DNA of 64,000 nt from Parapusillimonas granuli (GCF_013416525.1 NZ_JACCEM010000005.1:62001-126000); one strand, 5' to 3'; shown: positions 32,800-41,053, numbered from the stretch's first letter. Notes: a model not told the origin generated them from the sequence alone. Numbers and translations are program-made.

Positions 32800-33774
32800 T
32801 CAATTGATCGAGATTTTTGCGGCGGTGATCAGATTGCGCCATTTTTCGATTTCCGATTTCGTGAGCGCTTCGAACTCGGCCGGCGTGCCGCCTTGCAATG
32901 CATACCCCAGCCCCACGACCCGCTCTTTGACCGCCGGGTCCTTCAGGGCCTCGTTGAAGGCGTGGTTCAGTTTGGCGACGATATCGGCCGGCAGGTTCCT
33001 GGGGCCGTATACGCCCCATTGGGTGCTGCTGTTCACGTTGGCCAGGCCGGCTTCGTCGAAGGTCGGCACATTGGGCATGGCTTCGCTGCGCCGCTCCCCC
33101 GTGACCGCGAATGCGCGCAGGCGGCCGTCTTCCACGGGGCCGCGCGCCGAGCTGATGCCGGTGAAGGTCAGGGGGACCTGCCCCGACATGACGGCGGTCA
33201 GTGCTTCGCCGGTGCCTTTGAAGGGAACGTGCTCGATCTTGACGCCTGCAACCATGTTGAAAAGCTCACCGGCCAGATGCGTGGACGCCCCATTGCCCCC
33301 CGAGCCGTAGAAGAGCCGCCCGGGTTCTTTCTTGGCCAGATCGATCAATTCCTTGAGCGACTGCGCGGGCACCTTGGGGTTGGCGACCAGGATCACGGGA
33401 CCGGAGGCCAGATGGACGATGGGCGTGAAGTCCTTGACCGAATCGTATGGCAGGTTGTTGCGCAAGCTGGGATTGATCATGAACGTGGAGTCGACGATGA
33501 GCAGCGTGTAGCCGTCGGGGGCGGCCTGCGCCACTTGCTGGCTGCCTATGATGCTCGAGCCGCCCGGCTTGTTGTCGACGACGATTTGCTGGCCCAGCAC
33601 TTCGGACAGCCGGGGCGCCATGACCCGCGTGAAGATGTCGGTGCCGCCGCCGGGGGCGAAGGGGACAATGACCCGGATGGAGCGTTCAGGCCAGCCCTGC
33701 GCCGTGCTGGTTCCGGAAAGCAATGCGGCCGACAGCGCGATCAGCGAGGCGATGAATTTGAGGCCGAGTTTCAT
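32800..33774 (-). CDS. Bug-family periplasmic solute-binding protein
   Basis: The 324-aa protein has a clear signal peptide (cleavage near TSTA25-QG), then WPERSIRVIVPFAPGGGTD, DNKPGGSSIIG and PDGYTLL. It is the first gene of a five-gene minus-strand operon (Bug, alpha/beta hydrolase, NodB-fold hydrolase, SDR, M81 peptidase), and divergent from a LysR gene whose operator-like repeats lie in between. It probably captures the operon's substrate or reports its presence. Confidence 0.92.
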   Translation of the reverse strand: MKLGLKFIASLIALSAALLSGTSTAQGWPERSIRVIVPFAPGGGTDIFTRVMAPRLSEVLGQQIVVDNKPGGSSIIGSQQVAQAAPDGYTLLIVDSTFMINPSLRNNLPYDSVKDFTPIVHLASGPVILVANPKVPAQSLKELIDLAKKEPGRLFYGSGGNGASTHLAGELFNMVAGVKIEHVPFKGTGEALTAVMSGQVPLTFTGISSARGPVEDGRLRAFAVTGERRSEAMPNVPTFDEAGLANVNSSTQWGVYGPRNLPADIVAKLNHAFNEALKDPAVKERVVGLGYALQGGTPAEFEALTKSEIEKWRNLITAAKISIN

Positions 33775-33883
33775 TGCGTTCTCCTGAAGAACATGAAGGG
33801 TATAGGGGCGCTCGTATCAATACACGGATATGAAACCACAGCCGGCCATGTTTTGCAATGAAAAACTCATAAAAAAGAAAATT

Positions 33884-33915
33884 GTGCAATGCATGTTGCA
33901 CGCAATGCCTATTGC
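33884..33915. promoter_or_regulatory. Paired inverted repeats, candidate LysR operator
   Basis: GTGCAA-TGCATG-TTGCAC (33884-33901) is directly followed by GCAAT-GCCT-ATTGC (33902-33915). Both lie in the 196-bp AT-rich region between the divergent Bug operon and the LysR gene, where an autoregulating LysR protein would bind. Confidence 0.5.
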
Positions 33916-33970
33916 AAGGCATTATTCTTTATGATGGCAATCCGTCATTCTATTGTTGCGGAGGTTCTTC

Positions 33971-34930
33971 ATGCAGCGATTCGCCACACTCAAGCAGCTC
34001 AACGCGCTATACATTACGGCAAATATGGGAAGCGTGACCGAGGCGGCAAGGATTTTGCACGTCACCCAGCCCACCGTCACGCTTCAGATCAAGCAGCTGG
34101 AAGAGGCGGCCGGCCTGCCGCTGTTCGAAAAGATAGGCAGGGGCATCGTCCTGACCGAGGCCGGGCGGATCCTGACGCGGCATGCCTCGAAGATCGTCGG
34201 GCAATGGCATGATGCATCGCAGGAGCTCGAAGAGCTCAGGACGAAAGCCCGCCAGACCTTGCGCATCGGCGCGATTCAAACCGTCGAATACTTGTTGCCG
34301 CCGCTCTTGATCGCCTTCTCCGAGCAGGACCCGAACGCGAAGATCGACCTGCGCATCGGGCAGAAGGAAGAAGTGCTGAAGCTTCTCAGGGAGCGCTCGG
34401 TCGACATGGTCGTCCTGGAAAACGACACGGTCTCCGACGAGTTCAATCATCAGGTGTTCGCCGATCATCCCATGGCGTTCATTGCGTCGCCGCGGCACCC
34501 CTTGTCCCAGGACGGCTCTTTCACATTGCAGGATGTCGTGGATTCCGGGCTGATCGTGCGGGAAGCCGGCGCCAGCACGCGCAGCGTGGTCGAGGGCGTT
34601 TTCAAGAGCCATGGCATGCCCTTTCAGTTCAAGTCGGAATTCTCCAGCAATGTGGCGATCAAGCGCATGGTCGAAGCCAACCTGGCGGTCGGGTTCGTGT
34701 CCCTGCATGCCTGCAAGGCCGAGATCGAGCGCAATCTGATCGTTCCGATCAGCAGCGACCGCCTGCAGGGCTGGCTGCATTCGGAATGGTGCGTCATTAC
34801 CGAGAAAAACGCGGAACACCGGCCTCTCGCAAGCAGCTTCGTCGACTTCCTGCTGACGAAGGGGAAGGCGGTGACGGAGGCGTATTTTTGTTATCGGTCA
34901 GCGCTTGAGCAAAGTCGCGAACCAGCTTAG
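33971..34930 (+). CDS. LysR-family transcriptional regulator (CbbR/CysB-like branch)
   Basis: ATG 33971, with GGAGG just upstream, gives 319 aa. The HTH reads ANMGSVTEAARILHVTQPTV then TLQIKQLEEAAGLPLFEK, and the effector domain spans about 90-300. It is divergent from the five-gene Bug operon and should control it by binding the inverted repeats at 33884-33915. Its 3' end overlaps the convergent MaoC-like gene by 33 bp. Confidence 0.92.
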   Translation: MQRFATLKQLNALYITANMGSVTEAARILHVTQPTVTLQIKQLEEAAGLPLFEKIGRGIVLTEAGRILTRHASKIVGQWHDASQELEELRTKARQTLRIGAIQTVEYLLPPLLIAFSEQDPNAKIDLRIGQKEEVLKLLRERSVDMVVLENDTVSDEFNHQVFADHPMAFIASPRHPLSQDGSFTLQDVVDSGLIVREAGASTRSVVEGVFKSHGMPFQFKSEFSSNVAIKRMVEANLAVGFVSLHACKAEIERNLIVPISSDRLQGWLHSEWCVITEKNAEHRPLASSFVDFLLTKGKAVTEAYFCYRSALEQSREPA

Positions 34931-35350
34931 CTCCACGACGGTTTCATCATGTTGATTCAATACTTTCCTTAGCATCTGGATGGTCCCGCGGTTGCCGGCC
35001 TTGCTCTCGGACCGGCCGATGATTTCAGCGCTTACCCTGATGGTGTCCCCGATGAACACGGGCTTCTTGAAGGCGCAGCGTAGCTCTTTCACGCCCAATG
35101 TGCTGGTTTCGATGGCGCGCATGAAGTCGCTGCGGCCGATCAGCCCGGTGGTGATGGAAACGACCAGCATGCCATGGGCGATTCTCTCACCGTGAGGCGT
35201 GTGCCGTTCGGCATACTGGGCGTCCATGTGAAGCTTGTGGAAATCGCCGGAGACACCCGCGAAATTGACGATGTCGGCTTCCGTGATCGTGCGGCCGCCG
35301 GTCTCGAACCGGAAGCCTTCCACAACGTCATCGAAGTAAAGGTCGTTCAA
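34898..35350 (-). CDS. MaoC-like hot-dog dehydratase
   Basis: The 150-aa single hot-dog protein has the hydratase-like core GVSGDFHKLHMDAQYAER, where the D/H pair of R-hydratases is kept but the usual N-P is H-K, and AHGMLVVSITTGL. Family members hydrate 2-enoyl-CoA or dehydrate related thioesters. It lies 25 bp downstream of a PaaI-type thioesterase gene and forms the end of a Bug-thioesterase-MaoC unit, suggesting breakdown of a CoA-activated acid. Confidence 0.88.
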   Translation of the reverse strand: MNDLYFDDVVEGFRFETGGRTITEADIVNFAGVSGDFHKLHMDAQYAERHTPHGERIAHGMLVVSITTGLIGRSDFMRAIETSTLGVKELRCAFKKPVFIGDTIRVSAEIIGRSESKAGNRGTIQMLRKVLNQHDETVVELSWFATLLKR

Positions 35351-35375
35351 GGCTTGGCATCCTGGCGTCTAGGAG

Positions 35376-35780
35376 TTATTGGGGGGATGGCGCCGCGGCG
35401 GTCACCGCGAACGCCGCCGTGGCCGTAAACAGCAGCTTCCCGGACGTGGTGGCGATGGACGCGCGGCAATGGGCGATTCTCTTGCCCAGTTTCTCCGTGT
35501 GGACGGTGATGCTTACGTCCGAGGCGCCTGCGGCAAGGAAAGAGGAGCTCATCTGCACCGTGGCCGCGCGCAGGCCGGGCGCCAGCCGCGCCTGCAGCGC
35601 GCGGCTCATGGCGGCATCGGCCATGGCCATCAGCACGCCGCCGTGGTAGTTGCCCGACGAGTTCGCATATTCCGGACGCCACCGGCAATGGAATTGCCCG
35701 GCCGCGGCGCTCGCGCCGTCGGCAATGGCGTCGGATATGCGCAGGTGCTCGTTGAACGGTACGCTTGCCGCGGTTGCCAT
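35376..35780 (-). CDS. PaaI-type hot-dog thioesterase
   Basis: ATG 35780 gives 134 aa. The core ANSSGNYHGGVLMAMADAAM contains the HGG and downstream Asp of PaaI/4HBT-II thioesterases, which hydrolyse aryl- or acyl-CoA and rescue CoA from dead-end intermediates. Eleven bp separate it from the Bug gene upstream and 25 bp from the MaoC gene downstream. The longer frame upstream of 35780 overlaps the Bug gene and lacks homology. Confidence 0.87.
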   Translation of the reverse strand: MATAASVPFNEHLRISDAIADGASAAAGQFHCRWRPEYANSSGNYHGGVLMAMADAAMSRALQARLAPGLRAATVQMSSSFLAAGASDVSITVHTEKLGKRIAHCRASIATTSGKLLFTATAAFAVTAAAPSPQ

Positions 35781-35791
35781 GTGGGCTCGCC

Positions 35792-36757
35792 TTACTTGCC
35801 GGCTGCGCGCGACCACTTCACGTGTTCGCGTTTCAAGAACTCTTCGAATTCCGCGCCGCTTTGGTTGATCGCTTCCAGGCCGGACTGATTCAGCGCCTGG
35901 ATGGCCTGTTCGGAAGCGACCGCCGCTTTCAGCGCCGCGGTGAGCTCTTTCACCTGTGCGGCGGGCGTCTGGGACGGCGCGAAAAAGCCGAACCATGATT
36001 GGATGTTGTAGCCGTCGATGCCTTGTTCGCTGACGGTGGGGACGTCGGGCAGCGCCTTGTTGCGTTCCAGCGATGCGATCCCCAGCACTTTCAACCGGCC
36101 GTTCTGGATGTAGGGCAAGGCGACGCCCATTTCCACCGAGGAAACCTGCACGTGGCCGGCCACCAGGTCCGTGACCACGGCGGAGGTGCCGCGGTATGCC
36201 ACGAACAGCAGTTCGATGCCCGCCTCGCGCGCCAGCAACTGGCCGGCCAGGTGGTGCGGCGTTCCCGGGCCCGAATCGCCCCAGGAAAGGCTCTCTTTCT
36301 GTGACTTGGCGAGCGCGATCAGCTCTTTGATGTTGTTCGCCGGAACGGATGGATTGGCCACGATGACATGAGGCACGCCGGCGGTCAGGTTGAGCGGCGT
36401 CAGGTCCTTCGCGGGGTCGTATCCGGGCGGCGGATCGAGCAGCGGCCGCACGCTGATCGTGCTCGTCGAACCCAGAAGCAGAGTCTTGCCGTTGGGGGTG
36501 GAGCGGATGGTATGGAGCGCGCCCAGTGCGCCGGACGCGCCGGGCTTGTTGTCGACCACGACCGTGGACTTAAGTTCTTTCGACAGCGGCTCCGACACCG
36601 CGCGGGCCACCAGGTCGACACTGCCCCCGGGCGCGAAGGGAACCACCAGGGACACAGGCGTGTTGGACGCATTTTGTGCGGCGGCGAATGAGGTAAAAAG
36701 AACCAATATCGAACAACTGATCGTTTTTACCGGGCGGATGAGGAAACCGGACTTCAT
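35792..36757 (-). CDS. Bug-family periplasmic solute-binding protein
   Basis: ATG 36757 (AGGAG 8 bp upstream) gives 321 aa; the upstream in-frame start at 36781 lacks a ribosome site. The signal peptide ends FAAA27-Q, and the mature part shows LVVPFAPGGSVD, DNKPGASGALG and PNGKTLLLG in place of the common PDGYTLL. It is followed by thioesterase and MaoC genes and preceded, after 266 bp, by the PobA-like gene on the same strand. Confidence 0.9.
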   Translation of the reverse strand: MKSGFLIRPVKTISCSILVLFTSFAAAQNASNTPVSLVVPFAPGGSVDLVARAVSEPLSKELKSTVVVDNKPGASGALGALHTIRSTPNGKTLLLGSTSTISVRPLLDPPPGYDPAKDLTPLNLTAGVPHVIVANPSVPANNIKELIALAKSQKESLSWGDSGPGTPHHLAGQLLAREAGIELLFVAYRGTSAVVTDLVAGHVQVSSVEMGVALPYIQNGRLKVLGIASLERNKALPDVPTVSEQGIDGYNIQSWFGFFAPSQTPAAQVKELTAALKAAVASEQAIQALNQSGLEAINQSGAEFEEFLKREHVKWSRAAGK

Positions 36758-36949
36758 GGGGATGCTCCTGGGGAAATTCATATAAATATTATTTTCGGCA
36801 TGGAAACATCGAAGATTTGGTCAAGCCATGCCGTGGTCAATTAAAGAGGATGTCCGGCGACGCATCCAATAAAATTTATCGCTGCAACCATAAAGTAAAT
36901 TAATGAATCGGCCCGGGGGATCTGGCGCGCGCGCGTGCCGGGGCAGGCG

Positions 36950-36986
36950 AGGCCTGGGCGCCGAGGGTTCTTGGCGCCGAAGGCCT
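36950..36986 (-). terminator. Strong hairpin between the PobA-like gene and the Bug gene
   Basis: AGGCCT-G-GGCGCC (36950-36962) pairs with GGCGCC-GA-AGGCCT (36973-36986) around a 10-nt loop. No T-tract follows, so it is a stable RNA hairpin or weak terminator rather than a textbook intrinsic terminator. It may lower expression of the downstream Bug unit. The rest of the 266-bp gap (36758-37023) shows no gene. Confidence 0.45.
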
Positions 36987-37023
36987 GGGGCCAGTGCCGC
37001 CCGCCTTTTAACGTCGGCAGGCC

Positions 37024-38247
37024 CTAGATGACCAGCGGATACTGAGGCCGGTCGGACGGCAGGAAAGACGTCTGCAGCGGCATGCCCGCATAGCATTCCG
37101 CCAGGCTGGTGGCCGCCGCCCGGTTGCTGGTCAAATACTCCAGTTGCGCGATTTGGACCTGGCGGTGGTAGGGATTCTTGTTTTCCCAGTCCAGCCTTTG
37201 CAGAACCGAAGTCATCCTCCAGGTGAATTGCTGGGCGTGCCAGACCCGTTGCAGGCAGAGATCAGTGTAACGCTCCAGGTGCGCCGAGGACGATTTCTTG
37301 AAGTAGTCGGCCAGGCCGTCCGCCAGGATGCATACGTCGGCGATGGCCTGGTTCAGTCCCCGCCCTCCCGTTGGCGGGACCATATGGGCGGAGTCTCCCG
37401 CCAGAAACATTTTTTTGTAGCGCATCGTATGGCATACGAAGCTGCGTATGTCGAAGCGCGTTTTTTCCAGTATCGCGCCTTCTTCGAGCTTCCAGTCGGC
37501 GTCCGTCTCGAGCCGGGTTTGAAGCTCTTGCCAGATGCGCTCATCGCTCCAGTCGTCGACGGTGTCTGTCAGGGGGATCTGCAGATAATTGCGGCTGATG
37601 CTGGGCGAGCGCATGCTGTGCATGGCGTAGCCGCGTTCGTGCGCGGACGTCACCAGCCATTTGCTGGAGGGCCTGGCTTCGGCTACGATGCCCAGCCATG
37701 CAAAAGAGTAGTTGAGCTCATAGGCCTCCAGCTTGTCCGCGGGAATGGTGCGCCGCCCGATGCCGTGATACCCGTCACAGGCCGCGACGATCTCGCATTC
37801 CAGTTTTTTTTGCTGTCCTTCATGCATGTATTCGATGGTGGGCCTGCCGTCCAGGTCTGTGATCCGCAGCGCCTGCGCCTCGAAAAAAAGCTTGCCGCCG
37901 TCTTGCTGCCGCCGCTGTATGAAGTCTTTCACCACCTCTTGCTGGCCGTACACCATATTGACCCGGCCGCCCGCCAGCTCCTTCCAGTTGATGTACCGGC
38001 GCTTGCCTTCAAAGCGGATTTCCATCTGCTCCTGGGGCAGGCCTTCTTTCATCATGCGCTCGCCGACGCCGACCGCCTTGAAAAGGGCGGTGACGTCCGA
38101 ATCCAGCACGCCGGCCCGCATTCGCGCCTCGACATATGCCTGGCTTCGTGATTCGAGTATCACCGAGTCGATGCCGTGCAGATACAGTAAGTGCGAGAGC
38201 ACCAATCCCGATGGTCCCGCCCCGATGATGCCAACCTGTGTGCGCAT
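37024..38247 (-). CDS. PobA-like FAD-dependent aromatic hydroxylase (4-hydroxybenzoate 3-monooxygenase family)
   Basis: The 407-aa protein aligns end to end with P. fluorescens PobA as I remember it: GAGPSGLVLSHLL (FAD), ACDGYHGIGR (DG motif), FLAGDSAHMVPPTGGRGLNQ (GD motif). Substrate-site residues S211, R213, R219 (PobA S212, R214, R220) and Y386 (PobA Y385) are kept. PobA Y201, the other half of the proton relay that deprotonates 4-hydroxybenzoate, appears to be T200 here. So a related aromatic substrate, or altered kinetics, is likely. Family enzymes insert one O atom next to a phenol OH using NAD(P)H. It is divergent from the acyl-CoA ligase gene, with an operator-like repeat cluster between them. 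Confidence 0.88.
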   Translation of the reverse strand: MRTQVGIIGAGPSGLVLSHLLYLHGIDSVILESRSQAYVEARMRAGVLDSDVTALFKAVGVGERMMKEGLPQEQMEIRFEGKRRYINWKELAGGRVNMVYGQQEVVKDFIQRRQQDGGKLFFEAQALRITDLDGRPTIEYMHEGQQKKLECEIVAACDGYHGIGRRTIPADKLEAYELNYSFAWLGIVAEARPSSKWLVTSAHERGYAMHSMRSPSISRNYLQIPLTDTVDDWSDERIWQELQTRLETDADWKLEEGAILEKTRFDIRSFVCHTMRYKKMFLAGDSAHMVPPTGGRGLNQAIADVCILADGLADYFKKSSSAHLERYTDLCLQRVWHAQQFTWRMTSVLQRLDWENKNPYHRQVQIAQLEYLTSNRAAATSLAECYAGMPLQTSFLPSDRPQYPLVI

Positions 38248-38345
38248 GTGTTGCTCCTAATCCTGGAATGAAGATCAAGTAAGGACTCTACCCAGAGGGC
38301 CGGCGCTTAACAAATAAAAATTGCGCCGCGATCCATAGCAAGAAA

Positions 38346-38389
38346 CCTATGATTCAGGATGGGCATGCATAGGTTTTTTCCTATGATTC
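38346..38389. promoter_or_regulatory. CCTATG repeat cluster between divergent genes (candidate operator)
   Basis: CCTATGATTC occurs at 38346 and again at 38380, 34 bp apart, and an inverted copy CATAGG at 38368 makes the 18-bp palindrome CATAGG-TTTTTT-CCTATG (38368-38385). The cluster is in the 222-bp gap between the PobA-like gene (minus) and the acyl-CoA ligase gene (plus). The regulator that would bind it is not obvious; no regulator gene is immediately adjacent except RpiR at 40907. Confidence 0.5.
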
Positions 38390-38469
38390 GACGGGGAAAA
38401 CTCATACATTGCGCGAGCGGTCCGCTTGTACACTCTTGGCTTGTCTCGCATAAGCAATGAGGGCAGGGA

Positions 38470-40050
38470 ATGCTTGGAAAGGAATGGGGCGCGGTCGTTC
38501 AGGGCAAACTCGTGGTGCCGCCGACTTTCAATTTCGCAACCGATGTGCTCGAGCCGCGGGCCCGCGCGACGCCGGACCATGCGGCCATCATCAGCGTGGG
38601 CCGGGACGGCTCGGAAGACATCTGGAGCTATGCCCGGGTCCAAGAGGCGGTGGTCCGGCTTGCCGGCGCGCTGGCCGAGCGCGGTGTCGAGCAGGGAGAC
38701 CGGGTGCTGATCTTCATGCCAAGAACAGCGCTGTGGCTGATTGCGATGACGGCATGCCATTACCTGGGCGCGGTGCCGGTGCCCAGCGTCACCCAAATCG
38801 GCGTTTCCGAAGTGACCTACCGCATTCGGCGCAGCGGCGCCCGGGCGGCCATCAGCTCGTCGGAACTGGTGGACCGCTTCTCGGAAGTTCTCGATCTCGT
38901 GCCGCTGCGGCTGTGCCGCGGTATTGCCGACGGGTGGGACAGCCTGGAGGAGGCCGTCGCAACCCCGCGCGACACCGTTGCACCCGCTGTGATGCCGGCG
39001 GAAGCGCCGGCATTGATGTATTTCACCTCGGGCTCTTCGGGGCTGCCCAAAGCGGTCGTGCACGCGGCGCGCGGAGTGTTCGTGCGCAGTTGGCAACCGT
39101 GGCACATGTTCGATACGTCGATGCATGACGTGATCTGGACGACGAGCGATACGGGATGGACCCGGGCCGGGTCTTGTCTTTTGTACGGCGCGTGGTTCTG
39201 GGGGGCCACGTCGCTGATCATCGAGCCGAATCTGACGGCGCAAGAAAAGGTCGATGCGCTGGCCCGTCATTCCGTGTCCATGTATAGCGCCGTCGCCACC
39301 GAATTGAGGCAAATCATTTCCACGGCGGCGAAAGCCTCCCTGCCGAAATTGAAGTTCACGCTGTCGGCCGGCGAAGCCATGACGGTCGACCTGTCTCGAC
39401 GCTGGGCGGAGTTCTCCGGCGCTCCCCTGCTGGTGGCGTTCGGGCAGACCGAGACCCCGCAGTGCACCATCACCGCTCCGGACGAGGTGCCTCAAAACGG
39501 CGCCATCGGGCGCGCGATGCCCGGCAATGTAGTGGCTGTCGTCGACGATCGCGATCAGCTATGCGCCCCTGGCGAGGTCGGCGAGCTGGCCGTGCGTGGA
39601 GACAATCCGGGCCTGATGCTCGGCTACTGGAACGACGGTTCGATCGAAAAGACGTTCACCCAGGACGACTGGCACCGCACGGGGGATTCCGCGCGTGGCG
39701 ACGCCGACGGAAACCTGTTCTTCATCGGCCGGACCGACGACATCATCAGCTCGTCGGGCTACCGGATCGGCCCGACCGAGGTTGAAAACGCTTTGATGGG
39801 ATACCCGGCCGTGAAGGAGTGCGCGGTGACGTCGGCGCCCGACGCGCTGAGGGGGGAGGTGGTCAAGGCGTACATCGTCCTGCACGAGGGCCATCAACCG
39901 TCGCAGAAATTGATCGCCGGCATCCAAGAATACGTCAAGGGAGTGATCGCGCCGTACAAGTATCCCCGTCAGATCCAGTTCCTGCAGGATCTGCCCAGGA
40001 CCGCATCGGGAAAGATCTCGCGGCGGCTGCTGCGCGAGGAATTCGGCTAG
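38470..40050 (+). CDS. AMP-forming acyl-CoA synthetase (ANL superfamily)
   Basis: The 526-aa enzyme activates a carboxylic acid to its acyl-CoA through an acyl-AMP. It has TSGSSGLPKAVVH (186 onwards, ATP loop), SAGEAMTVDL, FGQTE, the YWNDG and DDWHRTGD motifs with the adenylate-binding Asp, GRTDDIISSSGYRI hinge, and a C-terminal PRTASGK with catalytic K515. Overall it resembles the medium-chain/aryl-CoA ligase (MACS) group rather than acetyl-CoA synthetase. Divergent from the PobA-like gene; its stop overlaps the convergent RpiR gene by 4 bp. Together with the nearby thioesterase and MaoC genes it suggests CoA-dependent breakdown of an aromatic or branched acid. Confidence 0.92.
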   Translation: MLGKEWGAVVQGKLVVPPTFNFATDVLEPRARATPDHAAIISVGRDGSEDIWSYARVQEAVVRLAGALAERGVEQGDRVLIFMPRTALWLIAMTACHYLGAVPVPSVTQIGVSEVTYRIRRSGARAAISSSELVDRFSEVLDLVPLRLCRGIADGWDSLEEAVATPRDTVAPAVMPAEAPALMYFTSGSSGLPKAVVHAARGVFVRSWQPWHMFDTSMHDVIWTTSDTGWTRAGSCLLYGAWFWGATSLIIEPNLTAQEKVDALARHSVSMYSAVATELRQIISTAAKASLPKLKFTLSAGEAMTVDLSRRWAEFSGAPLLVAFGQTETPQCTITAPDEVPQNGAIGRAMPGNVVAVVDDRDQLCAPGEVGELAVRGDNPGLMLGYWNDGSIEKTFTQDDWHRTGDSARGDADGNLFFIGRTDDIISSSGYRIGPTEVENALMGYPAVKECAVTSAPDALRGEVVKAYIVLHEGHQPSQKLIAGIQEYVKGVIAPYKYPRQIQFLQDLPRTASGKISRRLLREEFG

Positions 40051-40907
40051 GAAGACTGGGTAAAAACGCCGAACTCGGTCCATAGCCGGTCGCCAAGCTT
40101 CAGGCTGCGCTTCACCTCTCTCTGGCGCTTGATGGCCACCGCGGCCACGATGGCGTTGCACAAGCTGAAAGCCGCGGTGTAGGAATCGAAAGGCGAGGTG
40201 CTGGACGTGTGTATGAGCAGCCTGTGGTTCGATAGGTTGGCGACGGGCGCCAGGGGGCTGTCCGTGACGCAGGCGATGGTGGAGCCCAGGTTGCGGAAAT
40301 GTTGGGCCGTCTGCACTACGGTCCGGGAATATCGCCTGATGGTGATGGCCAGCAGCACGTCGTCCTTTTTGGCCCAAAGCAATTGGTCCGCCAGGGCGGT
40401 GCCGGTGGGCAAGGCGTATACGTTGGCAAGGCACATGTTCAGATGGGTGTACAGGTAATGCACGACCGCCGAGCTGTTCTTTGCCGCCACCAGATAAATG
40501 CGGCGCGTTTCCGGCCGCATGAGCGTATCGACCAGTGCTTCGAAGGCCTTGAGGTCGATGGCGCCGATGGTGGCGCTCAGGTTTTCCCGGTCCAGCTCCA
40601 GCGTGCGCTCGAGCACATGGGAAAGGGAATGCTTGTTCTTGGAGGCCAGTTTGGCTCGCTGCGAAGGCGAGGTCAGCTTGGAGGCCAGGTCGAGCCGTGC
40701 TTCGTCCTGTACTTCGGACAGCGATGCGTATTCCAGCTTGGCGAAAAAACGCACGACCGTCGATGCGCTGACCCCCACTTTGCCGGCGATGGCCGTGGCC
40801 GATTCCAGCAAGTGCTGCGGATATCCAGAGAGAATGTAGTCAGCCAATCGGGCCTCGTGTTTCGTCAACTTTCTTGGATAGTTAGCGATACGGTCGAACA
40901 GCTTCAT
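40047..40907 (-). CDS. MurR/RpiR-family transcriptional regulator
   Basis: The 286-aa protein has the N-terminal RpiR HTH (about residues 10-80: LTKHEARLADYIL, AIAGKVGVSASTVVRFFAKL) and a C-terminal SIS domain (about 115-260: RRIYLVAAKNSSAVVHYLYT, DDVLLAITIRRYSRTVVQTA). SIS domains normally sense phosphosugars, but many Burkholderiales RpiR proteins control non-sugar catabolic genes. It is divergent from the M20 peptidase operon, and a perfect palindrome in the gap is its likely operator. Confidence 0.92.
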   Translation of the reverse strand: MKLFDRIANYPRKLTKHEARLADYILSGYPQHLLESATAIAGKVGVSASTVVRFFAKLEYASLSEVQDEARLDLASKLTSPSQRAKLASKNKHSLSHVLERTLELDRENLSATIGAIDLKAFEALVDTLMRPETRRIYLVAAKNSSAVVHYLYTHLNMCLANVYALPTGTALADQLLWAKKDDVLLAITIRRYSRTVVQTAQHFRNLGSTIACVTDSPLAPVANLSNHRLLIHTSSTSPFDSYTAAFSLCNAIVAAVAIKRQREVKRSLKLGDRLWTEFGVFTQSS

Positions 40908-40970
40908 AGTGGTCCCTGTCTTGGGTGATGTGCCGTGATTCTACGCCCAATTCAAATGGAGGAAAGCCTA

Positions 40971-40994
40971 ATCTTGCAATTTCCATTGCAAGAT
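40971..40994. promoter_or_regulatory. Perfect 24-bp palindrome, candidate RpiR operator
   Basis: ATCTTGCAAT-TTCC-ATTGCAAGAT: two perfect 10-bp arms and a 4-bp centre, in the 146-bp region between the divergent RpiR gene (starts 40907) and the M20 peptidase gene (starts 41054). Each arm contains TTGCAA, which can serve as a -35 element for the promoter pointing its way, so binding here would affect both genes. Confidence 0.7.
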
Positions 40995-41015
40995 CAAGAT
41001 TTTTATGATGATAAT
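40986..41015 (+). promoter_or_regulatory. Promoter of the M20 peptidase operon
   Basis: TTGCAA (40986-40991), inside the right arm of the palindrome, is followed after 18 bp by GATAAT (41010-41015, five of six -10 bases). Predicted start is near 41022, 32 nt before the ATG. The overlap with the palindrome implies control by the RpiR protein. Confidence 0.5.
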
Positions 41016-41053
41016 GTGTCATTTAAGATGCATGGCAACTTGGGGGTTGGCGC

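Noticed and set aside
36821-37096. Minus-strand 91-codon frame after the PobA-like gene
   Set aside because: Overlaps the 3' end of the PobA-like gene in another frame; Pro/Arg-rich with no recognisable domain. The region holds a hairpin instead.
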